From NCBI GenBank assembly GCA_031265345.1, contig JAISCU010000164.1, positions 1-18,617 of the forward strand: a DNA stretch of 18,617 nt, in the 5' to 3' direction. Shown piece by piece: positions 1-7,168 of this stretch. The translations under genes were made by a program, and so were the position numbers. The stretch's first letter is position 1. The number at the start of each line of letters is the position of its first letter. The notes beneath the pieces are model-generated. The model did no database searches. It was not told the DNA's origin and saw only the letters and a program-made list of their open reading frames with translations. The DNA comes from Bifidobacteriaceae bacterium. GTDB lineage: Bacteria > Actinomycetota > Actinomycetes > Actinomycetales > WQXJ01.

Positions 1-3000
1 GAGAACCGGGCCATGATCAACAACCAGTTGGCGCGCTCGCGCGGCGGCAGGATCTCGTTCACCCATCTGATCGCCTTCGCGATGGCGGAGGCCATGCGCG
101 AGACGCCGGAGATGAACGCCGCCTACGGCAACCAGGACGGCAAACCGGCCCAGATCCTCCACGCCCATGTCAACCTCGGGCTCGCGATCGACCTGAGGAA
201 GGACGACGGCACCCGCCAGCTGCTGGTCCCAGCCATCAAGAAGGCGGACACCCTGACCTTCGCCGAGCTCTGGGCAGCCTACGAGGACCTGGTCCGCCGC
301 GCCCGGATCGGCAAGCTGACGGTTGACGACCTCAGCGGCGTGACGTGCTCGCTGACCAATCCAGGCGGCATCGGCACGTCGGCCTCCGTGCCCAGGCTGA
401 TGCCGGGCCAGAGCGTCATAGTCGGAGTGGGCGCCATGGAGTACCCGGCCGAGTTCCAGGGCACCGCGCAGGTCAACCTCTCCGACTGGGGCATCTCCAA
501 GCTGCTGACCCTGACCTCGACCTACGACCACCGGGTGATCCAGGGGGCGCAATCGGGCGAGTTCCTGCGCCTGATGCACCGCAAACTGCTCGGCGAGGAC
601 GGCTTCTACGACCGCATCTTCGCCTCCCTGCGCATCCCCTACGAGCCGATCCGCTGGGAGCAGGACACGCGGGTGCCGTTCGACCAGAAGACCTCGGCGG
701 TCACACGCTTGATCCACGGCTACCGGGTGCGCGGCCACATGGCGGCGGACATCGACCCGCTGGCGTACCGGCAACGCGGCCACGAGGACCTGATGCTCAG
801 CTCGTACGGGCTGTCGATCTGGGACATGGAGCGCGTCTTCAACGTGGGCGGATTCTGCGGGCGCGACACCATGAAGCTGGCGGACATCATCCAATTGGCC
901 CGCGACACCTACTGCGGCCGCATCGGGATCGAGTACATGCACATCGAGGACCCAACCCAACGGGCCTGGCTGCAGGAACGCCTCGAGCGCCCGGCCGGCC
1001 CGCTGGGGCGCGACGTCCAACTGCGGGCGCTCGCCAAGCTGAACGAGGCGGAAGCCCTCGAAGCCTTCCTGCAGACCAAGTACGTCGGCGCGAAGCGCTT
1101 CTCGCTCGAGGGCTCCGAGGCGGTGGTGCCGGTGTTGGACGCCATGATCTCGCGCTACGCCGACCAAGGCACCAGCGAGGTCGTGATCGGCATGGCCCAC
1201 CGAGGCCGTCTGAACGTGTTGACGAACGTCGCTGGGAAGTCATACGCCCAGGTCTTCTCCGAGTTCGAGGACAATCCCAACTCCCGCCACACCTATCAGG
1301 GCTCCGGCGACGTCAAGTACCACCTCGGCACCGAGGGCACTTTCCGCTCGCCGGCCGGCAACGACATCCAGGTCTACTTGACCGCCAACCCGTCCCACCT
1401 GGAGGCCGCCGACGGCGTGGTCGAGGGCATCACACGGGCCAAGCAGGACCGCCTCAACCTGGGCGCGGACGCGGCCTTCGCGGTGGTCCCGGTGCTGATC
1501 CACGGCGACGCCGCCTTCGCCGGCCAGGGGGTCGTCATGGAGACCCTCAACCTGCACAACCTGCGGGGCTATCGCACCGGCGGCACCGTCCACCTGGTCA
1601 TCAACAACCAGGTCGGGTTCACCGTCGGCACGGTCGATTCGCGCTCCACCCAGTACTCCACCGATGTGGCCAAGGGCTACGGCTGCCCCATCTTCCACGT
1701 CAACGGCGACGATCCGGAGGCTTGCATCCGGGCCACCATGCTGGCCGCGGCCTTCCGCGACGAGTTCCAGATGGACGTGGTGGTCGACCTGGTCTCCTAC
1801 CGGCGGCGCGGCCACAACGAGGGCGACGACCCGTCCATGACCCAGCCGGTCATGTACTCCTTCATCGACAAGAAGCGGTCGGTCCGCAAGCTCTACACCG
1901 AGGCCCTGATCGCCCGCGGCGACCTCACCTTGGAGGATGCCGAGGAGTCGCTCAAGCACTTCCGGTCCGAACTGGAGCGGGCCCTGGCCGAGACCCGTCA
2001 GGACATCAAGTCCCAGACTGAGGCCCAGCCCGGAGCCCAGAATGGAGCCCAAGCGGGTGGCCAGGCCGAGGTTGGGCAGGCGGGCGGACCGGCCACCCAG
2101 GGCGCCGGTGGTGGGGACCAAGGTCGGGACGGCGGCATCGTCCAGGGCTTTGGTCTGAAAGACGACCAACAGGCGCACGATGCCGTCGGCGCGGCCCCGG
2201 AGACCTCCCACGGCCTCGAGTTGCCGGCCTCGCAGCGAGAGGACGCGGGCGTGCTGATGGGGTGGAAGACCTCGATCAGCCCGGCCGTGGTCGAGCGGGT
2301 GGGCCAGGTCTTCGTCAACCCGCCGGCCGGTTTCACCGTCCATCCCAAGCTGAAGGCGCTGCTGGCCAAGCGGGCGCAAATGGCCAAGGAGGGCGGGATC
2401 GACTGGGGCATGGCGGAGATGCTGGCGTTCGGGTCGCTGCTGCTGGAGGACATCCCGGTGCGGCTGACCGGCCAGGACACGCGGCGCGGCACGTTCGCCC
2501 ACCGGCATGTCACGTTCCACGACAAGGTCAACGGCGCCGAATGGACGCCGCTCTGGTTCCTGTCCGACCACCAGGCGAAGGTCTTCATCTACGACTCGGC
2601 GCTGTCCGAATACGCGATCGCCGGTTTCGAGTACGGGTACTCGGTGGAGCGCCCGGACGCCCTCGTGTTGTGGGAAGCCCAGTTCGGGGACTTCTTCAAC
2701 GGCGCCCAGACCATCGCGGACGAGTTCGTGTCCTCGGCGGAGCAGAAGTGGGGCCAGCACTCGTCGGTCGTGTTCCTGCTGCCCCACGGCTACGAGGGCC
2801 AAGGGCCGGACCATTCGTCGGCGCGGATCGAACGCTGGCTGGCGCTGTGCGCGGAGGACAATCTGGGCGTGGCGCAACCGACCTCGCCCGCGAACTACGC
2901 CCACCTGCTGCGACTCCAGGCCTACGCCCGCCCGCGCAAGCCGCTGATCGTGTTCACGCCCAAGTCCGGGCTGCGCCGCAAAGAGGCCGTGTCCCCCATC

Positions 3001-3429
3001 GAGGACTTCACCACCGGCACCTTCGAGCCGGTGCTGCTCGACCCGCTGGTGCCTAATTCTTCAGCCCGGCGCGTGCTGCTCTGCTCGGGGCGCGTCTACT
3101 GGGACCTGTTGGCGAAACGCAACCAGCTCGACTCGCCGGACCAGGCCGCGACCGCCATTGTCCGGCTGGAACAGTTGTACCCGTTCACTCCGGAGATGGT
3201 GGCGACCATCTTGTCGGATCTGGCGCCCGACGCCGAACTGGTCTGGGTCCAGGACGAGCCCGCCAACCAGGGAGCGTGGAGCTTCCTGCTGCGCAAGGCG
3301 TTGCCGATGCTGGGCGGCCGTTCCTTGAACGTGGTGGCCAGGCCGGAGGCGGCCTCGCCCGCGACCGGCTCGCACTCCCAGCACGCCGTCGAGCAGGAGG
3401 CGTTGGTGGCCCAGGCCTTCGCGGCCTGA
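1..3429 (+). CDS. kgd: Multifunctional 2-oxoglutarate decarboxylase/dehydrogenase (Kgd/OdhA type), 5'-truncated by the window
   Basis: This thiamine-diphosphate enzyme acts on 2-oxoglutarate in the actinobacterial TCA cycle, as E1 of the 2-oxoglutarate dehydrogenase complex with a fused E2-type domain. The frame is open from base 1, so ATG 13 is internal. About 1142 residues are visible, and compared with mycobacterial Kgd (about 1230 aa) roughly the first 100 are missing. The E2-like acyltransferase domain comes first and has the motif DHRVIQG (about 526-546), in which the usual last Asp is Gln, as in Kgd proteins. The E1 domains follow: the substrate-site region FLQTKYVGAKRFSLEG, the GDAAFAGQG stretch, HVNGDDPEA (about 1699-1725), RRRGHNEGDDPSM (1801-1839) and a transketolase-like C-terminal half with FGDFFNGAQ and LLPHGYEGQGPDHSS. 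The protein ends in HAVEQEALVAQAF, typical of the family. An unusual Gly/Ala/Gln-rich linker (about 2011-2136) lies between the two E1 halves. The identification is firm. Confidence 0.97.
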   Translation, partial: ENRAMINNQLARSRGGRISFTHLIAFAMAEAMRETPEMNAAYGNQDGKPAQILHAHVNLGLAIDLRKDDGTRQLLVPAIKKADTLTFAELWAAYEDLVRRARIGKLTVDDLSGVTCSLTNPGGIGTSASVPRLMPGQSVIVGVGAMEYPAEFQGTAQVNLSDWGISKLLTLTSTYDHRVIQGAQSGEFLRLMHRKLLGEDGFYDRIFASLRIPYEPIRWEQDTRVPFDQKTSAVTRLIHGYRVRGHMAADIDPLAYRQRGHEDLMLSSYGLSIWDMERVFNVGGFCGRDTMKLADIIQLARDTYCGRIGIEYMHIEDPTQRAWLQERLERPAGPLGRDVQLRALAKLNEAEALEAFLQTKYVGAKRFSLEGSEAVVPVLDAMISRYADQGTSEVVIGMAHRGRLNVLTNVAGKSYAQVFSEFEDNPNSRHTYQGSGDVKYHLGTEGTFRSPAGNDIQVYLTANPSHLEAADGVVEGITRAKQDRLNLGADAAFAVVPVLIHGDAAFAGQGVVMETLNLHNLRGYRTGGTVHLVINNQVGFTVGTVDSRSTQYSTDVAKGYGCPIFHVNGDDPEACIRATMLAAAFRDEFQMDVVVDLVSYRRRGHNEGDDPSMTQPVMYSFIDKKRSVRKLYTEALIARGDLTLEDAEESLKHFRSELERALAETRQDIKSQTEAQPGAQNGAQAGGQAEVGQAGGPATQGAGGGDQGRDGGIVQGFGLKDDQQAHDAVGAAPETSHGLELPASQREDAGVLMGWKTSISPAVVERVGQVFVNPPAGFTVHPKLKALLAKRAQMAKEGGIDWGMAEMLAFGSLLLEDIPVRLTGQDTRRGTFAHRHVTFHDKVNGAEWTPLWFLSDHQAKVFIYDSALSEYAIAGFEYGYSVERPDALVLWEAQFGDFFNGAQTIADEFVSSAEQKWGQHSSVVFLLPHGYEGQGPDHSSARIERWLALCAEDNLGVAQPTSPANYAHLLRLQAYARPRKPLIVFTPKSGLRRKEAVSPIEDFTTGTFEPVLLDPLVPNSSARRVLLCSGRVYWDLLAKRNQLDSPDQAATAIVRLEQLYPFTPEMVATILSDLAPDAELVWVQDEPANQGAWSFLLRKALPMLGGRSLNVVARPEAASPATGSHSQHAVEQEALVAQAFAA
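2029..2064 (+). repeat. 12-bp in-frame tandem repeat (three units) in the kgd linker
   Basis: Three 12-bp units (2029-2040, 2041-2052, 2053-2064) encode PGAQ, NGAQ and AGGQ. They begin a low-complexity Gly/Ala/Gln stretch that runs to about 2136, where known Kgd proteins have a shorter, more polar linker. The repeats keep frame and look like replication-slippage products in a surface linker. Confidence 0.8.
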
Positions 3430-3614
3430 CCTGCCGCGCAGCGAGCGGCCCGGATTCGGACTTCGGGGCCTTCCGGGGACACCCGGCGCGCCCGACTTGT
3501 CCCCAGAACGCGTTTTGGTCGCATTTCACCCGCCCGCGCGGCATCGTCCCAGCCGTCTGCGCTTGACAGGATGCCCGATGCCGCCCACCCGGCCAACCAC
3601 GTCGCCATCGCAAG
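3430..3614. other. Intergenic spacer after kgd
   Basis: I see no gene here. A weak imperfect stem (GGCCCG 3447-3452 with CGGGGCC 3464-3470) lies just after the kgd stop and could be a poor terminator; no T-tract follows. TTGACA occurs at 3563-3568 but has no matching -10. One copy of a dispersed ~30-bp repeat lies at 3576-3606. Confidence 0.4.
3576..3606 (+). repeat. Imperfect direct repeat, left copy
   Basis: CGATGCCGCCCACCCGGCC, then AA, then CCACGTCGC. The same 19-mer followed directly by CCACGTCGC recurs at 5281-5309 in the same orientation. The two copies bracket the ATPase gene and the 66-aa gene. Confidence 0.75.
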
Positions 3615-3669
3615 ATGACGCGGGCCGAGTATAGGGAATATAGTGAAATATAGAGAAATGTAGAGGAGG
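3615..3669 (+). promoter_or_regulatory. Promoter of the AAA ATPase gene with helically phased TATAG repeats and strong RBS
   Basis: This is an AT-rich island in GC-rich DNA. Four near-identical units of the form TATAGNGAAA start at 3630, 3639, 3649 and 3659 (the last reads TGTAG), spaced 9, 10 and 10 bp, so they fall on one face of the helix. A possible core promoter is ATGACG at 3615-3620, an 18-bp spacer and TATAGT at 3639-3644. GAGGAGG (3663-3669) lies 11 nt before the GTG start at 3681. The repeats could be protein-binding iterons or a slippage-prone promoter spacer. The repeats are seen directly; their role is inferred. Confidence 0.6.
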
Positions 3670-3680
3670 CGCGAGCGCGC

Positions 3681-4823
3681 GTGGCCGCAGCCAGCAACAA
3701 TCCGTTCACGGCCTCGTTCGGGGTCCCGTCAGGAGACACGTATGTCGGGCGGGACGCCGAATTGGCCGAGTTCCGCCAGGGCCTGGCCGACAGGCCCGGT
3801 TCTACCTACCGAGCGATCATGGTCAGCGGCCCCAGGGGCATGGGCAAGACCACGCTCGTCTCCGTGATGGCCGAGCACGCGATGGCCGAAGGCTGGATAG
3901 CCGCGTCGGTGACAGCGGGCCCAGGCGTGGCGGAACGCATCCTCGACAAAGCCACTCTGGCGGCCGAGCATCTGCTCCCGCCCGCCCAACATCGGGTCCT
4001 GACCGGGCTCTCGGTCGCGGGATTCACGCTCCAGTCGCAGGTCCTGCCGTCTGACACGCCGTCCTGGTGGCGCCGGACAACCACGCTGCTGAACATCCTG
4101 GACCAGCATGGATCGGGGCTCGTGGTGGCGATCGACGAGGTACACCGCGCCGAGGCCGAGCTACGACCGCTGTTCCAGCAGTACCAAGAACTCGTGAACG
4201 ACCGGCGCAACGTCGCGCTCGTCATGGCCGGACTGCCCGGCGCGGTCGAAGGGGTCTTGTCCGAACACGCGCTCACTTTTGTGCAACGCGCCCATCGCCA
4301 GAACCTCGGCCCGATCAACCAGCAGTCGATCGCCGCGGCCTACCGAGAGGCCGTCGCCGAATCCGGGAAACGGATCGACGGCCCCGCGTCCTCGCTCGCG
4401 GCTGCCCTGTCCGAGGGCTACCCGTACATGTACCAGTTGATCGGGTACTTCGCCTGGCAGGCGGCGGGCGACTCGCCCACTATCAGCGACCAGCACGTTC
4501 GCTCCGCGCTCGGCCCGGCGCGCGACTTGGCCGGGCGGAACCTTTACGAGGTCGAGTTGCGGTCGCTCAGTCGGCGCGAGCACGAGTTCCTGGGCGCCAT
4601 GCTCGCCGATGACGACTCCTCGGCGGTATCCGACATCGCGCGGCGCCTCGGCACGACTGCCAACAACGCCAACTACTATCGCGGTCGCCTCGCCGCGCGC
4701 GGCCTGATCCAGCCGTCCGGGCGCGGCACCGTACGGTTCGCCTCCAGCTACCTGCGCGCGTATCTGGAGCGTAACCAGCCGTCGGCTCGGCGGCCGTCGC
4801 CAGAACCGCCTGCCGACGCGTGA
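3681..4823 (+). CDS. Archaeal-type AAA/STAND ATPase with C-terminal winged helix
   Basis: This 380-aa P-loop ATPase resembles the bacterial members of the 'ATPase predominantly from Archaea'/AAA_16 group. Walker A is GPRGMGKT (residues 50-57), Walker B is LVVAIDEV (147-154), and VALVMAGLPG (178-187) is a likely sensor-1 strand. Residues about 296-365 look like a winged-helix DNA-binding domain (LSRREHEFLGAML, then DIARRLGTTANNANYYRGRL and an RGLIQPSGRGTVRF wing). This is the ORC/Cdc6-like architecture of a DNA-associated switch ATPase. The tail is Pro/Arg-rich. The GTG start at 3681 is chosen because GAGGAGG precedes it at good spacing. The gene stands alone on its strand; the next gene converges on it. 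Family members are often found in accessory regions and their partners are mostly unknown, so I assign no specific function. Autoregulation through the upstream phased repeats is possible. Confidence 0.88.
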   Translation: MAAASNNPFTASFGVPSGDTYVGRDAELAEFRQGLADRPGSTYRAIMVSGPRGMGKTTLVSVMAEHAMAEGWIAASVTAGPGVAERILDKATLAAEHLLPPAQHRVLTGLSVAGFTLQSQVLPSDTPSWWRRTTTLLNILDQHGSGLVVAIDEVHRAEAELRPLFQQYQELVNDRRNVALVMAGLPGAVEGVLSEHALTFVQRAHRQNLGPINQQSIAAAYREAVAESGKRIDGPASSLAAALSEGYPYMYQLIGYFAWQAAGDSPTISDQHVRSALGPARDLAGRNLYEVELRSLSRREHEFLGAMLADDDSSAVSDIARRLGTTANNANYYRGRLAARGLIQPSGRGTVRFASSYLRAYLERNQPSARRPSPEPPADA

Positions 4824-4833
4824 ACTCGGCGCA

Positions 4834-4896
4834 CCACAATTTGTGGGTTGATACCCAATTGGGCGCGCCGCAGTCGCAGGCTGTCCGCAATTGCGG
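4834..4896. repeat. Cluster of three AATT-centred palindromes between convergent genes
   Basis: CCACA-ATT-TGTGG (4834-4846), CCCAATTGGG (4854-4863) and CCGCAATTGCGG (4885-4896) are three short palindromes in 63 bp, each with an AATT or ATT centre. GGCGCGCC lies next to the second. They fill almost the whole gap between the ATPase stop (4823) and the convergent 66-aa gene stop (4904). No T-tracts follow, so classical intrinsic terminators are not obvious; a bidirectional terminator or protein-binding sites are alternatives. Confidence 0.55.
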
Positions 4897-4903
4897 TGCG
4901 GGG

Positions 4904-5104
4904 TCAGCCTTCGCTGGGCGGCTCGGGCGGGTTGGGCGTGATCGGCGGCGTGTGCGCGCCGGGCGCGTCCTTGTCCTCGGCGTATTCGTGCAGCCTGGTG
5001 CTCAACGAGTCCATGGCCTTGCCGCTGGCCCTGACCGAAGCGCCGACCAGGCGTCCAAGCGATTTGACCAGACCCGTGGTGGTCGATACGAAACCGGTAG
5101 CCAT
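4904..5104 (-). CDS. Small hypothetical protein, 66 aa
   Basis: I do not recognise this protein. It starts at ATG (5104-5102) with GGAGGGG five nt upstream, which is a strong reason to think it is real. The N-terminal two-thirds (MATGFVSTTTGLVKSLGRLV...) looks like one long amphipathic helix, alternating Val/Leu/Ala with Ser/Thr/Lys, with no true membrane span or signal peptide. After about residue 47 the chain turns acidic and then proline-rich (TPPITPNPPEPPSEG), so the tail is likely disordered. It has no cysteines. It is encoded convergently to the AAA ATPase, with palindromes in between. Whether it works with the ATPase is unknown; shared flanking direct repeats are the only hint. Confidence 0.6.
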   Translation of the reverse strand: MATGFVSTTTGLVKSLGRLVGASVRASGKAMDSLSTRLHEYAEDKDAPGAHTPPITPNPPEPPSEG

Positions 5105-5698
5105 GATTACCCCTCCATCGATGCGTGTGATTCCGTTTTAACCCTAGACCCGAATGTTCGGAGCCCCGGACCTCGGCTTGTCCGCCCCTTGGACCCGGCC
5201 CGTCCAAACTGACCGGACGGCCCGCGCCGCCTGGATTCCCAGCGAGTGGCCAATACGTCAAGTGAATCAGCCGGCCTGCACGATGCCGCCCACCCGGCCC
5301 CACGTCGCTTCGTCGGCGCCGTGTCCGCGTCGTCAATCAGGCAACCGCCCGTCCCACCAGCGTTCCGCGCCAGAGATCGTTGACCAGCTCTCGGTTCCTA
5401 ATGACCTCATCGGTTGTGACTCAATAGAACACGACGAGCGGCCAGCGTACGCGCCGTCGGCCGCGTCGCGACTCAGACAACCGCCCACCCAGCCCGCGCC
5501 GTCGGCGCCGTCCGGGTCGAGTCAGGCGACTGACCGCCCGGCCAGCGTCCGCGCCGTGGGCGGCTCCACCCGTCAGCCAGTCGCCAGTCGCGCCTCCGAC
5601 CAGGCACTGGTCCGCCCGGTCACGCCGCTGGCGGCCTATTCGTGTCCCTGCCGGAGCCCGTCGCCGCAGTTCCCGGGGATCCGCGCGCTCTGGACTAT
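5105..5698. other. Gene-free GC-rich region with degenerate repeats
   Basis: About 600 bases without a gene I can support. Open frames exist, but they are low-complexity Arg/Pro/Ala translations with no ribosome binding site. A loosely repeated block (AATCAGGCAACCGCCC... at about 5332-5371, a related copy at about 5470-5500 and a third at about 5519-5556) suggests decayed tandem repeats. TTTTAACCCTAG near 5135-5146 is the most AT-rich part and may belong to the promoter of the 66-aa gene. The right copy of the flanking direct repeat lies at 5281-5309. Confidence 0.5.
5281..5309 (+). repeat. Imperfect direct repeat, right copy
   Basis: CGATGCCGCCCACCCGGCC followed by CCACGTCGC matches 3576-3606 except for a 2-base gap. 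It is the partner of the left copy and lies 1.7 kb away in the same orientation. Confidence 0.75.
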
Positions 5699-5822
5699 CG
5701 AGTCCGGGGTTTCCCATGCCGTTGTTCATCGAGTCCGGGGTTTCCCATGCTCCGGGTCGCCGAGTCCGCTGTTTCCCATGCCTTCGTTCATCGAGTCCGG
5801 GGTTTTGCATCTGGCCCTTTTC
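5699..5822 (+). repeat. 31-bp-period repeat block, forward orientation (four units)
   Basis: Four units begin at 5699, 5730, 5761 and 5792, exactly 31 bp apart. Each has a conserved ~20-bp core, CGAGTCCGGGGTTT followed by CCCATG or TTGCAT, then an 11-bp variable stretch that often ends in TTCAT. Unit 3 has GCTG in place of GGGG (variant B); the other three are variant A. Since 31 is not a multiple of 3, the repeat is not a protein repeat. Confidence 0.92.
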
Positions 5823-5850
5823 CGTTTTGCCTGGTCAGCGCTTTGCCTGC

Positions 5851-6005
5851 GAGTACGGCTGCGCGCAAAACCCCGGACTCGATACCCAGGACCATGGAAA
5901 ACAGCGGACTCGATGACAAGAGCCGCCCAAAACCCCGGACTCGACGCCCAGGACCATGGAAAACAGCGGACTCGATGAAGCCGACCGCGCAAAACCCCGG
6001 ACTCG
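5851..6005 (-). repeat. 31-bp-period repeat block, reverse orientation (five units)
   Basis: Five units in the opposite orientation end (5' side of the motif) at 6005, 5974, 5943, 5912 and 5881, again exactly 31 bp apart. Read on the minus strand they alternate A, B, A, B, A: CGAGTCCGGGGTTTTG versus CGAGTCCGCTGTTTTCCATG. The two B units agree at 29 of 31 positions, so the higher-order unit is 62 bp. The block mirrors the forward block across a 28-bp centre (5823-5850); innermost units pair A with A and the next B with B, so a transcript of 5699-6005 could fold into one long hairpin with 20-bp stems and bulged spacers. Confidence 0.92.
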
Positions 6006-6103
6006 GCGCGAACGCGCCACGCGTAGCGGGCACCGACCACGAACCCGGCCATGGCCTGAACAACCCCCGCCGCTGAGCAGTCAGCCGCAGGCCGCGCCGC
6101 CGG

Positions 6104-7003
6104 TCAGCCCGCCGCCAAGGAATCCCAATCCCAGTCCGACAGGTCGACGGTTGTCGGCCCTTCGACCGCGATGGCCCGCGCCACCACCTGGGAGGCCGCC
6201 AACAGGCAGGCGCCAGGATCGAAGCCGGCCATGGCGGCGGCTACGAACGCCCCGGCGAAGGTGTCGCCGGCGCCATCCGTGTCCACCACCGAGGCGGGAT
6301 GGGCCAGCGCAGGCTGGCGCCACGCCTGGTCGCCCAAGCGTGCGACCGCGCCTTCGGTCGCCATGGTCTGCACCACCAGCGCGCCGCGGTCCTCCAACGC
6401 CTCCCCGGTCAGCCCGAGCACGGCCAATTCGCCCTCCGAGGGGAAGACGACGTCCGAGGCGGCCGCGAATTCCCGCAACAGGCCGACCCCGCCGGGCGTC
6501 AACAATTCCTCGCGGATGTTCGGGTCGAGGGAAATCCGCGCCCCGGCCGCCTTCGCCCGGCGCAACGCGGCCATAGTGGTGGCCGCCAACGATGCGCCCA
6601 CTTGGAGAGCCGAGCCGGAGCAGTGGAACCAGGTCGCCCGTTCCGGATAGTCTCGCAGAGCCGCCTCCGGCAACCGCGCGGCGGCCGAATCCGCCAACGA
6701 GAAATCGAAGCTCCGGCAACCGTCCGGATCGTAGTGGATCAGCACCGTCGCGGTGGGCGCGTTCGTATCGGTGTGGACGGCCGCGGCATCAGCGCCGGAT
6801 CGCGCCAACTCGGCGCTGAAGAAGCGTCCGTGCTCGTCCTCGCCAACCCCGCCGATGAAGGCGGTGGGCGTGCCCAAGGACGCCGCCACATAGGAGAAGA
6901 TGGCCGGGGCGCCGCTGGCGTGCGGCCCGCGCCGGACCACGCTCCCGTCGGCCCGCACCACCCGTTCGAAGGCGACAATCGGTTCGCCCACACTGATCAG
7001 CAT
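6104..7003 (-). CDS. PfkB-family ketose/sugar kinase (fructokinase- or tagatose kinase-like)
   Basis: This 299-aa ribokinase/PfkB-fold enzyme probably phosphorylates the ketose made by the dehydrogenases encoded upstream. The C-terminal signature DTDGAGDTFAGAF (from residue 241) includes the catalytic base Asp247 and the anion hole. The N-terminal signature is HASGAPAIFSYVAASLG (28-44), where many PfkB kinases have GGxxxN; from memory, GAPAIF is typical of a subclass of polyol-cluster kinases that includes tagatose kinases. FIGGVGEDEHG (49-59) is the standard following segment. It starts at ATG 7003, with AGGAG about 10 nt upstream. It is last in the operon, 165 bp after the mannitol dehydrogenase, and that gap holds a palindrome and repeats, so it may also have its own promoter. 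Fructokinase, tagatose kinase or 2-keto-3-deoxygluconate kinase all remain possible. Confidence 0.88.
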   Translation of the reverse strand: MLISVGEPIVAFERVVRADGSVVRRGPHASGAPAIFSYVAASLGTPTAFIGGVGEDEHGRFFSAELARSGADAAAVHTDTNAPTATVLIHYDPDGCRSFDFSLADSAAARLPEAALRDYPERATWFHCSGSALQVGASLAATTMAALRRAKAAGARISLDPNIREELLTPGGVGLLREFAAASDVVFPSEGELAVLGLTGEALEDRGALVVQTMATEGAVARLGDQAWRQPALAHPASVVDTDGAGDTFAGAFVAAAMAGFDPGACLLAASQVVARAIAVEGPTTVDLSDWDWDSLAAG

Positions 7004-7043
7004 CGCTCCAAGCTCCTAACTGTGATTGCCGTCTCTATCGCTA

Positions 7044-7060
7044 TCGAGAACGATTCTCGA
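7044..7060. promoter_or_regulatory. Perfect palindrome upstream of the kinase gene (possible operator)
   Basis: TCGAGAA-CGA-TTCTCGA has perfect 7-bp arms and lies 41 bp before the kinase start. The form fits a dimeric regulator site. It does not match the CGCCCA-N3-GGGCG sites at the operon promoter, so a different regulator, or a structural role in the mRNA, is implied. Confidence 0.4.
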
Positions 7061-7142
7061 CTGAATTGGGGCCTGCCCCCGATACAACCGACCGAACTGG
7101 GGACAGACCCCAATACAGTCGACTGGCATCAATACGGTTGAC
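7061..7142. repeat. GGGG/CCCC hairpin repeats, 31-bp period (two units plus a partial)
   Basis: Two related 32-bp sequences start at 7061 and 7092. Each has a GGGG-N(3-4)-CCCC miniature hairpin followed by GATACAACCGAC or AATACAGTCGAC. A third partial copy (CAATACGGTTGAC, 7130-7142) lacks the hairpin. They lie inside the presumed operon transcript between the mannitol dehydrogenase and the kinase genes and look like REP-type dispersed repeats. Confidence 0.65.
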
Positions 7143-7168
7143 TCTGCCAAGCGACCAGCCCATGGCCG

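Noticed and set aside
345..2021. Long open frame (+) overlapping kgd, 558 codons
   Set aside because: It is a frame shadow of kgd: Arg/Pro/Gly-rich translation with no family pattern, no RBS, and a clear real gene in the other frame.
1240..2904. Long antisense open frame opposite kgd, 554 codons
   Set aside because: Typical high-GC antisense shadow. The product is Val/Gly/Arg-rich without a recognisable domain.
5699..6005. CRISPR array
   Set aside because: Spacers are only 11 bp, the repeats are in two opposite blocks, and there are no cas genes or leader.
5421..6076. Several open frames with repeated ESGV-H, RVRGF and SPGF peptides
   Set aside because: The 31-bp period runs through all three frames, so every frame stays open and shows each peptide by turns. 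No RBS supports translation.
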